Source of the DNA: Arthrobacter sp. MSA 4-2
GTDB taxonomy: Bacteria; Actinomycetota; Actinomycetes; Actinomycetales; Micrococcaceae
Length of the DNA stretch: 64,000 nt
Direction of reading: 5' to 3'
Assembly (NCBI RefSeq): GCF_016405885.1
Contig: NZ_JAEKGC010000013.1
Span: forward strand, 1 to 64,000
A program made the translations under genes and the position numbers. Of this stretch, positions 28,870 to 38,222 are shown one piece after another; within the stretch, counting starts at the first letter, position 1, and each line of letters begins with the position of its first letter. The notes under the pieces were generated by a model. That model made no database searches and was not told the DNA's origin. It saw only the letters and a list, made by a program, of their open reading frames with translations.

Positions 28870-29247
28870 ATGGCACTCTCGGAACACGAGCAGAGGTTGC
28901 TCGATCAGCTCGAACAGCAGCTTCACGCCGACGATCCGAAATTCGCACACTCGATGGCGTCAAGTACACGCCGGTCGATGTCGACCCGAAGGCTCGTCAT
29001 CGGCTCGCTTGTCACCATCGCTGGAATCCTGGTCCTGCTTGCGGGCATCGGATCCCAGCTCATCGTGGTGGGGGTGGCCGGCTTCATCATCATGGGCGCC
29101 GGCGTCTACTTCGCGACGACGAAGGCTAAGACCGTCGAGACAGGACACACCGCGGGGCTCCCTTCCAAACCTGCCTCCGCCGGCAGGAGCGGCTTCATGA
29201 GCAGCCTCGAAGATAAGTGGGAGGAGCGGAAGCGGGATCAACCCTGA
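28870..29247 (+). CDS. DUF3040 membrane protein
   Basis: A 125-aa protein with the DUF3040 N-terminal signature ALSEHEQRLLDQLEQQLHADDP. Two TM helices follow (RLVIGSLVTIAGILVLLAGI and LIVVGVAGFIIMGAGVYFAT) and a soluble, charged C terminus. AAGGAGG five bases before the ATG fixes the start; the adjacent in-frame GTG at 28867 is too close to it. The family is common in actinobacteria and often precedes mraZ, as here. Its function is unknown. Confidence 0.88.
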   Translation: MALSEHEQRLLDQLEQQLHADDPKFAHSMASSTRRSMSTRRLVIGSLVTIAGILVLLAGIGSQLIVVGVAGFIIMGAGVYFATTKAKTVETGHTAGLPSKPASAGRSGFMSSLEDKWEERKRDQP

Positions 29248-29302
29248 GCCCGCCCTTAACGGCCCGCCCCCGGTGAGCCGACCAGCTCCGAACTGAACTT
29301 TC

Positions 29303-29330
29303 CGAAAGACCCGCACCTGCGGGTCTTTCG
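29303..29330 (+). terminator. Terminator after the DUF3040 gene
   Basis: A 12-bp stem CGAAAGACCCGC/GCGGGTCTTTCG with loop ACCT. It insulates the mraZ promoter. Confidence 0.8.
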
Positions 29331-29464
29331 TGATTTAAGGCCCCGGCCGGCGTGCGTCCCGAGCCCGCACCCCGAAGCCTGCCGGCCTTCCGCCCCACCC
29401 CGCCAGGGTGCTGCGGCGCTTTCACATGCGTACCAAAAATGCTTCCGGCGCGCCCGAAATAAAA

Positions 29465-29522
29465 GTGGAGGGACTGGTGGTGTCGGTGGATTGACTGTGG
29501 AGCGTTGTGGAGTAAAGTGGGG
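29465..29522 (+). promoter_or_regulatory. MraZ-box array over the division-cluster promoter
   Basis: GTGGAG (29497), GTGGAG (29507) and GTGGGG (29517) form direct repeats exactly 10 bp apart. Further copies are GTGGAT at 29486 and GTGGAG at 29465. A TTGACT (29491-29496)/16 bp/TAAAGT (29513-29518) promoter lies inside the array. MraZ is known to bind short GTGG-type direct repeats with this spacing upstream of its own gene. Confidence 0.8.
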
Positions 29523-29582
29523 AATATAAGAGCGAATCGGTAACGAACCGGCCTTCGCCCGAGTCAGAACAGGCGGTGGGGG

Positions 29583-30014
29583 ATGTTCCTCGGGACCCAT
29601 ACCCCCCGTCTCGATGAGAAGGGCAGGTTGATCCTGCCGGCGAAGTTCCGGGAGGAACTCTCGTCCGGTTTGGTGTTGACCAGGGGGCAGGAACGTTGCA
29701 TTTACGTTTTTAGCCAGAGCGAATTCGAAAAGGTTCACGAGCAAATGAGGTCGGCTCCGATTTCTTCCCGTCAGGCACGGGATTACATTCGGGTTTTCCT
29801 CTCCGGGGCTTCAGATGAAGTGCCGGATAAGCAGGGCCGGATAACCATTCCGCCCGCGCTTCGCTCGTATGCCGGATTGGACCGAGAGCTCGCAGTGATC
29901 GGTGCGGGAAGCCGGGCCGAGATCTGGGACGCGGAAGCCTGGAACAGCTATCTGGAAGAGAAGGAAACAGCCTTCTCCGAAACGGATGACGAGGGACTGC
30001 CGGGAATCTTCTAG
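29583..30014 (+). CDS. mraZ: Transcriptional regulator MraZ
   Basis: A 143-aa double AbrB-like protein (two SpoVT-AbrB repeats, about residues 5-50 and 80-125) that forms ring-shaped oligomers and represses its own division/wall operon. Typical segments are [22 protein letters not shown] and [19 protein letters not shown]. The box array immediately upstream is its likely binding site. It is the first gene of the dcw cluster. A 285-bp gap containing a hairpin separates it from rsmH, longer than in many bacteria. Confidence 0.95.
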   Translation: MFLGTHTPRLDEKGRLILPAKFREELSSGLVLTRGQERCIYVFSQSEFEKVHEQMRSAPISSRQARDYIRVFLSGASDEVPDKQGRITIPPALRSYAGLDRELAVIGAGSRAEIWDAEAWNSYLEEKETAFSETDDEGLPGIF

Positions 30015-30235
30015 GCGGCACCGGCCACCCGGCCGGAACCACCGAAAAGACCAGACCGCCCGGTCCGGAACAACTGCACAAAACCATTGCGGCGTGAATT
30101 TCTTGGATGAGATCTCCAGCCGCCGGACGCCTTGATTCACCTGGCTTCACTTCCCCGGAGCCAGGCGGACGGACGGCCGGCCGGATGGGGATCTGATTCA
30201 AGGACACCTCCCGACGCGTGGACCATTCGTACCAA

Positions 30236-30271
30236 CCACCCGCACCAACACCGCTTAGGTGGTGCGGGTGG
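30236..30271 (+). promoter_or_regulatory. Hairpin in the rsmH 5' leader
   Basis: A perfect 12-bp stem CCACCCGCACCA/TGGTGCGGGTGG with a 12-base loop ends 28 bases before the rsmH ATG. No T run follows, so it is more likely a leader structure or processing site than a terminator. The rest of the 30015-30299 gap shows no gene. Confidence 0.5.
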
Positions 30272-30299
30272 ACAGCCACACTCAGGAAGGAGTCAGTGC

Positions 30300-31301
30300 A
30301 TGAGCGATGAGCGCCCGACCGGCGATCGGCACATCCCGGTTCTGCGCGAACGCTCTGTCACCCTCCTGGCTCCCGCCGTCGAGGCCGCCGCCGAGGCAGG
30401 CCGCCGGCCGGTCATCGTCGATGCGACCCTCGGAATGGGCGGGCACTCCGAAACCATGCTCGAGGCCTTCCCCACGGCGCACCTCGTGGGCATTGACCGC
30501 GATCCCCAGGCGCTGAGCCTCGCCGGTGCCCGCCTCAGCCGGTTCGACGACCGGCTCGACCTCGTCCACGCCGTCTACGACGAGATCGGTGAGGCCCTTG
30601 CCGATCTCGGGATTCCCGGCGTCGACGCCGTCCTCTTCGACCTCGGGGTCTCCTCGCTGCAGCTCGACGAACGCGAGAGGGGATTCGCCTACTCCTACGA
30701 CGCGCCGCTCGACATGCGGATGGACACCAGCCGCGGGGCCACCGCCGCCACGATCGTCAACACCTACTCCCGCGAGGACCTCCTGCGGATCATCCGCACC
30801 TGGGGCGAGGAGAAGTTCGCCGGACGGATCTCCTCCGCCATCGTCGAGGCACGCGCCGCCGCTCCCATCACGACCACGGGCCGGCTCGTCGAAGTCATCC
30901 GTTCGGTCGTGCCGGCCTCGGCCGCCCGCACCGGCGGCCATCCCGCGAAGCGCACCTTCCAGGCGCTGCGGATCGAGGTCAATGAAGAGCTGACGGTGCT
31001 CGAACGGGCCGTGCCGGCCGCGATTGACGCCCTGAATGTCGGTGGCCGGATCGTCGCGCTGTCCTACCACTCCCTCGAGGACCGGATCGTGAAGAGTGCC
31101 TTCGCGGCCGGAAGCAAGTCTTCGGCTCCGGTCGGGTTCCCCGTCGAACTCGAGGAGCACAAGCCATATCTCCGACTTCTCACCCGGGGCACCGAGGCCC
31201 CGACGGAGCAGGAGATACGGGAAAACCCCAGGGCGGCGTCGGCGAAGCTCAGGGCTGTCGAAAAAATCACACGAGGTCCCAAGGACAGGAAAACAACATG
31301 A
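30300..31301 (+). CDS. rsmH: 16S rRNA (cytosine1402-N4)-methyltransferase
   Basis: AdoMet-dependent methyltransferase acting on C1402 of 16S r[18 protein letters not shown] is the cofactor loop; [36 protein letters not shown] and [13 protein letters not shown] are family signatures. The start at 30300 gives 333 aa and has AAGGAG upstream. The frame stays open to 30132, but that stretch is non-conserved leader containing the hairpin. Its stop overlaps the ftsL start (ATGA). Confidence 0.96.
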   Translation: MSDERPTGDRHIPVLRERSVTLLAPAVEAAAEAGRRPVIVDATLGMGGHSETMLEAFPTAHLVGIDRDPQALSLAGARLSRFDDRLDLVHAVYDEIGEALADLGIPGVDAVLFDLGVSSLQLDERERGFAYSYDAPLDMRMDTSRGATAATIVNTYSREDLLRIIRTWGEEKFAGRISSAIVEARAAAPITTTGRLVEVIRSVVPASAARTGGHPAKRTFQALRIEVNEELTVLERAVPAAIDALNVGGRIVALSYHSLEDRIVKSAFAAGSKSSAPVGFPVELEEHKPYLRLLTRGTEAPTEQEIRENPRAASAKLRAVEKITRGPKDRKTT

Positions 31302-32053
31302 GCCAGGCATTGAGTGCGCACACCCGGCCACCCGCGACTTCCGGCAGCAGCGCCCTTGCCTCTCATCCCGTCCGCCGTGGAAGGCCCTCGCCCGGAACGC
31401 CCCAGCGTCCCCGGACACCGCTCTCGGTGGTTCCGGCGCGCGCTTCGCGCCGCCGCGTGCCCTTCGCCGTGTTCAGCTGCGCACTGCTGGTCGCCGCGCT
31501 GGTGGCCGTGCTGATCCTTAACATCTCCGTCTCGAGCACCCAGTACGAGCTGGTTCAGCTCCGCGGGCAGCAGGTGGCGCTGAGCCAGGAGAACGAAGCC
31601 CTCGTCCAGCGACTCGAGGACCGCGGCGCGCCCCAGAACCTGGCGGCCGCGGCGACAAAGCTCGGCATGGTGTCCTCCCCGACGTTCGGCTCCATCGACC
31701 TTGAGACAGTCAAGGTCACCGGCACCCCCGAGCCGGCCAAGGAAGGCAGCGCCCCCGAGGCGCTCATTGCCGCACCCGAGGTCGTCACGGCCCAGGATGC
31801 CCCCGTTCCCGCCCCGCCCGCGGCACCGGAGGCCGCCGCGGAGCCGGAGCCAGCCCCGGCACCCGCCGAGGCCGCGCCCGCCCCGGCGCCGGCCGAGGCC
31901 GCCGAAGGGCAGGCCGCAGAGGCTCCCGCGCCCCGGGGGCCGGCCGTCGAGCTGCCGGAGCAGGCACGCAATGCGCCCGGGCAGGGTGCGGCACCCGAGC
32001 GCCCCGCCGGCGGTACCATCCCCGGTCCCGCACAGCTCCCCAGCTCCCGCTAG
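31298..32053 (+). CDS. ftsL: FtsL-like division protein
   Basis: Bitopic septal protein that in other bacteria links FtsQ/FtsB to FtsWI. After a ~47-residue basic cytoplasmic tail there is one TM helix ([20 protein letters not shown]). A heptad-patterned coiled coil follows ([20 protein letters not shown]). The last ~110 residues are an Ala/Pro/Glu-rich low-complexity tail, much longer than E. coli FtsL (121 aa) and typical of Micrococcales. The identity rests on topology and position between rsmH and ftsI, not on strong sequence motifs. Confidence 0.82.
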   Translation: MSQALSAHTRPPATSGSSALASHPVRRGRPSPGTPQRPRTPLSVVPARASRRRVPFAVFSCALLVAALVAVLILNISVSSTQYELVQLRGQQVALSQENEALVQRLEDRGAPQNLAAAATKLGMVSSPTFGSIDLETVKVTGTPEPAKEGSAPEALIAAPEVVTAQDAPVPAPPAAPEAAAEPEPAPAPAEAAPAPAPAEAAEGQAAEAPAPRGPAVELPEQARNAPGQGAAPERPAGGTIPGPAQLPSSR

Positions 32054-32112
32054 GAACCCCGGCCCCGCCGGGCCCCCGCCCAGAAACTCCCCGCGACCAC
32101 CAAGGACCCCAC

Positions 32113-33903
32113 GTGGCACACCCCAAACCCGGCAGCCAGGACGCCCTCCGCGTAGCGCTCGGATCACGGCGCCTGCGCGTCGGGCTCGCCTTCGTCCTGG
32201 TCCTGCTGCTGGTCCTCGGCGTCCGGCTGTTCCAGCTGCAGGCCCTCGACCTGAACGGGCTGGCCCAGGCCGGGCTGTCCAAGCGGCTCACCACCACCGC
32301 GGTGCAGCCGGTGCGCGGGTCCATCCTTGACGCCAACGGGAAGTACTTCGCCCGCAGCGTCGAACGTTTCGACATCGTCGTCGACCAGCGGCTCAGCGGC
32401 GGCGAAACCTTCGACCGGTACAACGAGGAGTTGGGCGAGCGGGAGCTTGACCTGCCGATCGAGCAGGGCTTCCAGGAACTCTCCGCCGTGCTCGGCATCG
32501 ACGCCGAAACCCTGCGCGCCTCCATCCAGGGGGACAAGAGCTTCAACTACGTGGCCCGCACCGTCACCCCCGAGGTCAAGAACCGCGCCCTGGCCGTCGG
32601 CCTGCCGGGCGTGTACGCGGACAAGACCAGCGTACGCACGTACCCGGCCGGCTCGGTGGCCGGGTCGATCATCGGCTACGTCGGCCCGGACGGGAAGCCC
32701 CGCGAGGGCCTCGAGCTGTCCCTGACCGACAAGCTCACCGGCAAGGCCGGCAGCAAGACCTATGAGATCGGCGGCGACGGGATCCGCATCCCCTACGCCA
32801 CCAATGAGGACGTGCCCGCCAAGGACGGCCAGTCCGTGCGGCTCACGATCGACCAGGACCTCCAGTGGTTCGCCCAGCAGACCATCGCCTCGCAGGTGAA
32901 GGACTACAACGCCGACTGGGGCAATATCGTCGTCGTCGAAGCCAAGACCGGAGCCATCAAGGCCCTCGCCGAATCGACGACGCCGGACCCCAACAACCCC
33001 GGGGCCACCCCGCCGGAGTTCCGCAACCCGCTGTCGGTGACCGCGGCCTTCGAGCCCGGCTCGACCACCAAGCTGATCACGCTTGCCGCCGGCCTTGAGG
33101 AAGGGATCATTGAGCCGACCACCCGGTTCGAGATCCCCCCGCTGTACACCGTGGGGAACCAGACCTTCAAGGATGCCTACGCGCACGGCGAGGAGCGCCG
33201 CACGGTGGCCGGCATCTTCGCCAAGTCGCTCAACACCGGCACCGTGAAGATCGGTGAGCAGCTGACCAAGCAGCAGCGCTACGACTGGTTGAAGAAGTTC
33301 GGGATCGGCGAGGAGCTGAACACGGGGCTCAACGGCGAAACCCGCGGCCTCCTGTCCAAGCCCGAAACCTGGGACGACCGCCAGCAGTACACGGTCCTCT
33401 TCGGACAGGGCCTGGCCCAGACCGCCCTTCACACCGCCATGGTGTTCCAGACGGTCGCCAATGACGGCGTCCGGCTCCCGCCCCGGCTGATCGATTCCTA
33501 CATCGGCCCGGACGGCACCGAGCACAAGGTGCCCCAGGGGGAGGGAACCGAGGTCGTCTCGGAACCGACGGCCAAGAAGCTGCAGAAGCTCCTTGAGACG
33601 GTCACGGTCGAAGGCTCGGGCAAGTCCGGCGCCCTCGAGCAGTACCGGGTCGGTTCGAAGACCGGCACGGCTGAAGCACCCGGGCCCAACGGCGGATACG
33701 ACGGCTACACTCTGTCGTATGCCGGGATCGCCCCGATCGAGGACCCCGAATATGTTGTGGTGGTGACCCTGCAGCGTCCGCAGGGCGACCTCTACTACCT
33801 GGTGCCGGGCGAGTCGTTCCAAAAGGTGATGAAGCAGGTCCTCAACGCATCGAACGTTCCACCTTCGACGGGTAAGCCCGAGGCCTACCCCGTCGAGTAC
33901 TGA
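32113..33903 (+). CDS. ftsI: Septal transpeptidase FtsI (class B PBP)
   Basis: Cross-links septal peptidoglycan. An N-terminal TM helix (GLAFVLVLLLVLGVRLFQLQ) precedes the pedestal domain with RGSILDANGKYFARS. The transpeptidase domain has all three penicillin-binding motifs: STTK with Ser317 nucleophile, SLN at 372-374 and KTGT from K516. It is 596 aa. The GTG start has no strong ribosome site. It belongs to the compact part of the dcw cluster, 19 bases before murE. Confidence 0.95.
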   Translation: MAHPKPGSQDALRVALGSRRLRVGLAFVLVLLLVLGVRLFQLQALDLNGLAQAGLSKRLTTTAVQPVRGSILDANGKYFARSVERFDIVVDQRLSGGETFDRYNEELGERELDLPIEQGFQELSAVLGIDAETLRASIQGDKSFNYVARTVTPEVKNRALAVGLPGVYADKTSVRTYPAGSVAGSIIGYVGPDGKPREGLELSLTDKLTGKAGSKTYEIGGDGIRIPYATNEDVPAKDGQSVRLTIDQDLQWFAQQTIASQVKDYNADWGNIVVVEAKTGAIKALAESTTPDPNNPGATPPEFRNPLSVTAAFEPGSTTKLITLAAGLEEGIIEPTTRFEIPPLYTVGNQTFKDAYAHGEERRTVAGIFAKSLNTGTVKIGEQLTKQQRYDWLKKFGIGEELNTGLNGETRGLLSKPETWDDRQQYTVLFGQGLAQTALHTAMVFQTVANDGVRLPPRLIDSYIGPDGTEHKVPQGEGTEVVSEPTAKKLQKLLETVTVEGSGKSGALEQYRVGSKTGTAEAPGPNGGYDGYTLSYAGIAPIEDPEYVVVVTLQRPQGDLYYLVPGESFQKVMKQVLNASNVPPSTGKPEAYPVEY

Positions 33904-33921
33904 TCCGAAAGTAAAAGCTCC

Positions 33922-35583
33922 GTGTCAATCAACACCCCTCCAAGCGCCGCAGGCCTTGGAATGAGGCCCCGGCATGTCCAGCCGGTGTCCCTTGCCGCTG
34001 CCCTGGGCGGGCTCGACGCCGCCCTGCCCGCCATCACCGTGGACGGGGCGCCGGTGCGGGATTCGGCGGTGGCCTCCCTGCATGTGACTGGAGTGGCCGT
34101 GGACTCCCGGGCCGCCGCGCCCGGCGACCTCTACATCGCCGTGCCCGGCGCGCAGCGCCACGGGGCCGAGTTCACCGCGCAGGCAGCCGCCGGCGGGGCC
34201 GTCGCCGTGCTGACGGACGCCGAAGGCGCCGCCTTGATCGGGGCGGGGTCCAACCCCTCCGCGCTCCCCGTCCTCGTGGCGGAGCGTCCGCGGATGCTCG
34301 TCGGCCCGCTGTCGGCCGCCGTGTTCGCCAGCCAGCCCGCCGAGGCGGCGCGGCCGGTGCTCTTCGGGGTGACCGGCACCAACGGCAAGACCACCACCAC
34401 CTACTTCATCAACGCCCTCCTGCGGGCCCTGGGCCGCACCACGGGGCTGATCGGCACCATCGAGATCCTCGCCGGGGCCGAAGCCATCCCGAGCACCCTC
34501 ACCACTCCCGAATCGCCGCAGGTCCACTCCCTCCTGGCCCTGATGCGCGAACGCGGACTCGGCGCGGCCGCCATGGAGGTCTCCTCCCACGCCCTCGAAT
34601 ACGGACGGGTCGACGGCGTGGTGTTCGACGTCGCCGGTTTCACCAACCTCACCCAGGACCACCTCGACCTGCACGGCGACATGGAGTCCTACTTCGCTGT
34701 CAAGGCCTCCCTCTTCGGCGCCGAACGCTCCCGCGTCGGCGTGGTCACCGTCGACGACGAGTGGGGTACGCGGATGGCCGCGGCCGCCACCGGTCCGGTG
34801 GTGACCCTGCGCACGGACCCGGACGCGCCGTCCGGTGCACCCGCGGACTGGACGGTCGAGGCGATCGAACCGGCGGGCCTCGGCCACCGGTTCACCCTGC
34901 GCGGGCCCGGCGGGACGGACCTGGCGCTGTCCACGGGCCTTCCGGGCACGTTCAACGTCTCCAACGCGGCCCTCGCCGCGGTGATGGTGCTTGCCTCCGG
35001 GGTGGACCCGGAGGACCTGCAGCGGGCCGCCGCCGCACACGATCCCTTCACGGTGCAGGTACCCGGGCGGATGCAGCTCATCAGCGACGCCCCGACAGGC
35101 ATCGTGGACTTCGCCCACAACCCCGACGCGCTGGTGCGGACCCTCGCCGCGGTGCGGCGCCCCGATCCGGGCTCCCGGGTCATCATCGTCTTCGGCGCCA
35201 CCGGACAACGCGATGAGACCAAGCGGCCTATCATGGGGGCGGCCGCGGCGCGGCTCGCCGACGTGGTCATCGTCACCGACGACGACCCGCACGACGAGGA
35301 CGAAGCGCAGATCCGGCGCGGTGTCCTCGACGGCGCGCTGGCCGCGGTGCGGGCCGAGAACCTTGCCTGCGAGGTGCTCGAGGTGTTTCCCCGGGCGGAA
35401 GCCATCGAGGCGGCCGTGGCGATGGCGGGGGAGCAGGACACCGTCCTGGTCGCGGGCCGCGGCCACGAGGTCTGGCAGGAGATCAAGGGGGTGAACCACG
35501 CCCTCGACGACCGCGTGGAGCTCGCCGCCTCGTTGACAAGGCACGGATTCTCTGTGCGCACGCCTGTGGCGATAGAGTCCTAG
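33922..35583 (+). CDS. murE: UDP-MurNAc-L-Ala-D-Glu ligase, probably L-lysine-adding MurE
   Basis: Adds the third stem-peptide residue. The ATP loop is GVTGTNGKTTTTYF (~150-163), with TTPESPQVHSLL and the carbamylated-lysine segment YFAVKASLFG. The substrate-selecting motif reads DDDPHDED (from residue 453) instead of the DNPR that binds meso-diaminopimelate. That is consistent with L-Lys (or another diamino acid) as in A3-alpha peptidoglycan of Micrococcaceae; the exact residue is inference. It is 553 aa with an N-terminal extension of ~35 residues. Confidence 0.93.
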   Translation: MSINTPPSAAGLGMRPRHVQPVSLAAALGGLDAALPAITVDGAPVRDSAVASLHVTGVAVDSRAAAPGDLYIAVPGAQRHGAEFTAQAAAGGAVAVLTDAEGAALIGAGSNPSALPVLVAERPRMLVGPLSAAVFASQPAEAARPVLFGVTGTNGKTTTTYFINALLRALGRTTGLIGTIEILAGAEAIPSTLTTPESPQVHSLLALMRERGLGAAAMEVSSHALEYGRVDGVVFDVAGFTNLTQDHLDLHGDMESYFAVKASLFGAERSRVGVVTVDDEWGTRMAAAATGPVVTLRTDPDAPSGAPADWTVEAIEPAGLGHRFTLRGPGGTDLALSTGLPGTFNVSNAALAAVMVLASGVDPEDLQRAAAAHDPFTVQVPGRMQLISDAPTGIVDFAHNPDALVRTLAAVRRPDPGSRVIIVFGATGQRDETKRPIMGAAAARLADVVIVTDDDPHDEDEAQIRRGVLDGALAAVRAENLACEVLEVFPRAEAIEAAVAMAGEQDTVLVAGRGHEVWQEIKGVNHALDDRVELAASLTRHGFSVRTPVAIES

Positions 35584-35589
35584 ACCGTC

Positions 35590-37125
35590 ATGATTGAATT
35601 CAGCGCAGCCGACATCGCGGCACTCACCGGCGGCCACCTTTCACAGGGCGCCAGCCGAAACCCCACCCTCACCGTCACCTCCGCGGCCACCGACTCGCGC
35701 GAGGTCCTCCCGGGGGGGCTGTTCATCGCCAAACCCGGCGAGGTCACCGACGGCCACGACTACGCTGCCCAGGCCTTCGCCGCCGGCGCCGTCCTGGCCC
35801 TCGCCGAGCGCCCAGTCAGCGGAGCCGACGGATCCGACCTGCCCGCCGTGATCGTGCCCGACGCCGTGCTCGCCATGGGGGTCCTCGCCGCCGAATCCGT
35901 GCGCCGGCTCCGCGCCAGCGGGCCGCTGACCGTCGTGGGCATCACCGGGTCGGCAGGGAAGACCACCACCAAGGATCTCCTGGCCGGCCTGCTGGGCACC
36001 GAAGGCCCCACCGTGGCGCCCACCGGGTCCTACAACGGCGAGGTCGGGGTGCCGCTGACGGTGTTCCGCGCCGACTACGGAACGCGCTACCTCATCATTG
36101 AAATGGGTGCAACTAAGGCCGGCAACATCACCTACCTTGCGGACATGGTTCAGCCGGACATCGGTGTCGTGCTCGGCGTCGGGTCCGCCCACGTGGGCGA
36201 GTTCGGCGGGGTGGAGGCCATTGCCCGCGCCAAGGGCGAGCTGTTCGCCGCCCTGGGTCCCGGAGCGACGGCCGTGATCAACGCCGACGATGAGCGGGTG
36301 CTGGCCATGCGCTCGCGCACCAGCGCCCGGCGCGTCTACTTCACCTCCTCCGGGGACTTCGGGGCCGCCGACGGCGACATCCTCACCGCGGCCGGGAGCA
36401 CCACGACGCCCGAGGGCCACCCCGCCTTCGACCTCGTGATCCCCGACGGGACCTCCCGCCCGGTGGTGTCCCCGCTGCTGGGCCTCCACCACACGGCCAA
36501 CCTGCTCGCGGCTGCCTCCGTGGGCTGGGCCCTCGGCGTGCCCGGGGAGCGCATTGCCTCAGCGCTGCGCACCCAGGCCGCGAAGAGCCGCTGGCGGATG
36601 GAGCTCACCGAGCGGGCCGACGGGGTCACCGTCATCAACGACGCCTACAACGCCAACCCAGAGTCGATGCGGGCGGCCCTGCGCACCCTGGCCGAACTCG
36701 GAGCCGGCCGGCGCCGCACGTGGGCCGTACTGGGCGAAATGCTCGAGCTGGGGGAGTCCTCCATCGAGGAGCACGACCTCCTCGGCCGGGTCGTCGTGCG
36801 GCTCAACATTTCCAAGCTCGTCGTCGTCGGCGGCGACAACGTCCGCGCCCTGTTCAACGGCGCCCTGCTCGAAGGCTCCTGGGGCGACGAGATTCAGCAG
36901 GTGCCCGATGCCGAGGCGGCCGAACGGCTGCTCCGGGCCGAGCTGCGGCCCGGTGACATTGTGCTGTTCAAGTCCTCCAACGGGGCGGGCCTGAGGTTCC
37001 TGGGAGATCGGATAGCATTGCTCCCTGATGCTGCCGGCTCGCCGGATCCAGTGCCAGCGCATCCCATCCAGCCTCCGGCCGCCAGCCCGGACGGCACTGC
37101 CCCACGAAGGAGCCCGCAGCCGTGA
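35590..37125 (+). CDS. murF: UDP-MurNAc-tripeptide:D-Ala-D-Ala ligase
   Basis: Adds D-Ala-D-Ala to complete the UDP-MurNAc-pentapeptide. ATP loop VGITGSAGKTTTKDLLAGLL (from ~residue 117), then EMGATKAGNI, VINADDERV and the NDAYNANPESMRAAL block of the C-terminal domain. It is 511 aa, with a Pro/Ser-rich tail that extends to the mraY start; the GTGA overlap couples the two genes. The ddl gene that would supply D-Ala-D-Ala is not in the window. Confidence 0.96.
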   Translation: MIEFSAADIAALTGGHLSQGASRNPTLTVTSAATDSREVLPGGLFIAKPGEVTDGHDYAAQAFAAGAVLALAERPVSGADGSDLPAVIVPDAVLAMGVLAAESVRRLRASGPLTVVGITGSAGKTTTKDLLAGLLGTEGPTVAPTGSYNGEVGVPLTVFRADYGTRYLIIEMGATKAGNITYLADMVQPDIGVVLGVGSAHVGEFGGVEAIARAKGELFAALGPGATAVINADDERVLAMRSRTSARRVYFTSSGDFGAADGDILTAAGSTTTPEGHPAFDLVIPDGTSRPVVSPLLGLHHTANLLAAASVGWALGVPGERIASALRTQAAKSRWRMELTERADGVTVINDAYNANPESMRAALRTLAELGAGRRRTWAVLGEMLELGESSIEEHDLLGRVVVRLNISKLVVVGGDNVRALFNGALLEGSWGDEIQQVPDAEAAERLLRAELRPGDIVLFKSSNGAGLRFLGDRIALLPDAAGSPDPVPAHPIQPPAASPDGTAPRRSPQP

Positions 37126-38222
37126 TCGCCCTCCTGATCGGTTCGGCGTCGGCGCTGTTCTTCGCACTTGTCGGCACTCCACTATTCATCAAACTCCTGG
37201 TCCGGAAGAGCTACGGCCAGTTCATCCGCGACGACGGCCCGACGGCGCACCACACCAAGCGCGGCACCCCCACCATGGGCGGCGCGGTGATCGTCGGCTC
37301 GGTGCTGCTCGCCTACTTCCTCACCCACGGCGTGATGGCGCTGCTCGGCGCCTCGACCGGGCCGAGTGTCTCGGGACTGCTCCTGCTGCTGGTGACGGCC
37401 GGGATGGGTGCCGTCGGTTTCTTCGACGACTACATCAAGATCTCCAAGCAGCGCAGCCTCGGGCTCAGCGCCGGCGCGAAGATCGCCGGGCAGAGTTTCG
37501 TCGGTATCCTCTTCGCAGTGCTGGCCCTCCAGTTCCCGGACGAGCAGGGCCGCACGCCGGCTTCGACGGCCATCTCCTTCCTGCGGGACACCTCGGTGGA
37601 CCTCGCATTCGCGGGCACGCTGGTCGGGGCCATTCTGTTCGTTCTGTGGTCGAACCTGATCATGACCGCCGCCACCAACGGGGTGAACCTCGCCGACGGG
37701 CTCGACGGGCTCGCCGCGGGCGCCTCCATCCTCGTCTTCGCCGCGTACATGCTGATGGGTATCTGGCAGTCCAACCAGAGCTGCGGCTCCCTGCAGGTCC
37801 CCGTGAATGTCTGCTACGAGGTGCGCGACCCGCTGGACCTGGCGCTCATCGCCGGATCGATGGCCGGCGCGCTGGTCGGCTTCCTCTGGTGGAATACCTC
37901 GCCGGCGAAGATCTTCATGGGCGACACCGGCTCCCTCGCGATCGGCGGCGCGATCGCCGGCTTCGCGATCCTCTCCCGGACCCAGCTCCTGCTCGTGGTC
38001 ATGGCGGGCCTGTTCGTGATGATCACCCTCTCGGTGATCATCCAGGTCGGCTACTTCAAGGCGACCGGCGGAAAGCGCGTCTTCAAGATGGCGCCGCTGC
38101 AGCACCACTTCGAGCTGAAGGGCTGGCAGGAGGTCACGGTCGTGGTGCGGTTCTGGATCCTCGGCGGCCTCTTCGTGGCCGTGGCACTCGGTATTTTCTA
38201 TGCGGATTGGGTAGTGGGTTGA
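37122..38222 (+). CDS. mraY: Phospho-MurNAc-pentapeptide translocase
   Basis: Integral membrane enzyme transferring phospho-MurNAc-pentapeptide to undecaprenyl phosphate, making lipid I. About ten TM helices are predicted. The family motifs GFFDDYIKISKQRSLGLSA, NGVNLADGLDGLAAG and APLQHHFELKGWQE contain the catalytic Asp and Mg-binding residues. It is 366 aa. GTG start inside the murF stop; its own stop overlaps the murD TTG start. Confidence 0.97.
   Translation: MIALLIGSASALFFALVGTPLFIKLLVRKSYGQFIRDDGPTAHHTKRGTPTMGGAVIVGSVLLAYFLTHGVMALLGASTGPSVSGLLLLLVTAGMGAVGFFDDYIKISKQRSLGLSAGAKIAGQSFVGILFAVLALQFPDEQGRTPASTAISFLRDTSVDLAFAGTLVGAILFVLWSNLIMTAATNGVNLADGLDGLAAGASILVFAAYMLMGIWQSNQSCGSLQVPVNVCYEVRDPLDLALIAGSMAGALVGFLWWNTSPAKIFMGDTGSLAIGGAIAGFAILSRTQLLLVVMAGLFVMITLSVIIQVGYFKATGGKRVFKMAPLQHHFELKGWQEVTVVVRFWILGGLFVAVALGIFYADWVVG

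Noticed and set aside
30132..30299. An N-terminal extension of RsmH from an upstream start
   Set aside because: The extra 56 codons lack family similarity, contain the hairpin and have no ribosome site, while ATG 30300 has AAGGAG.
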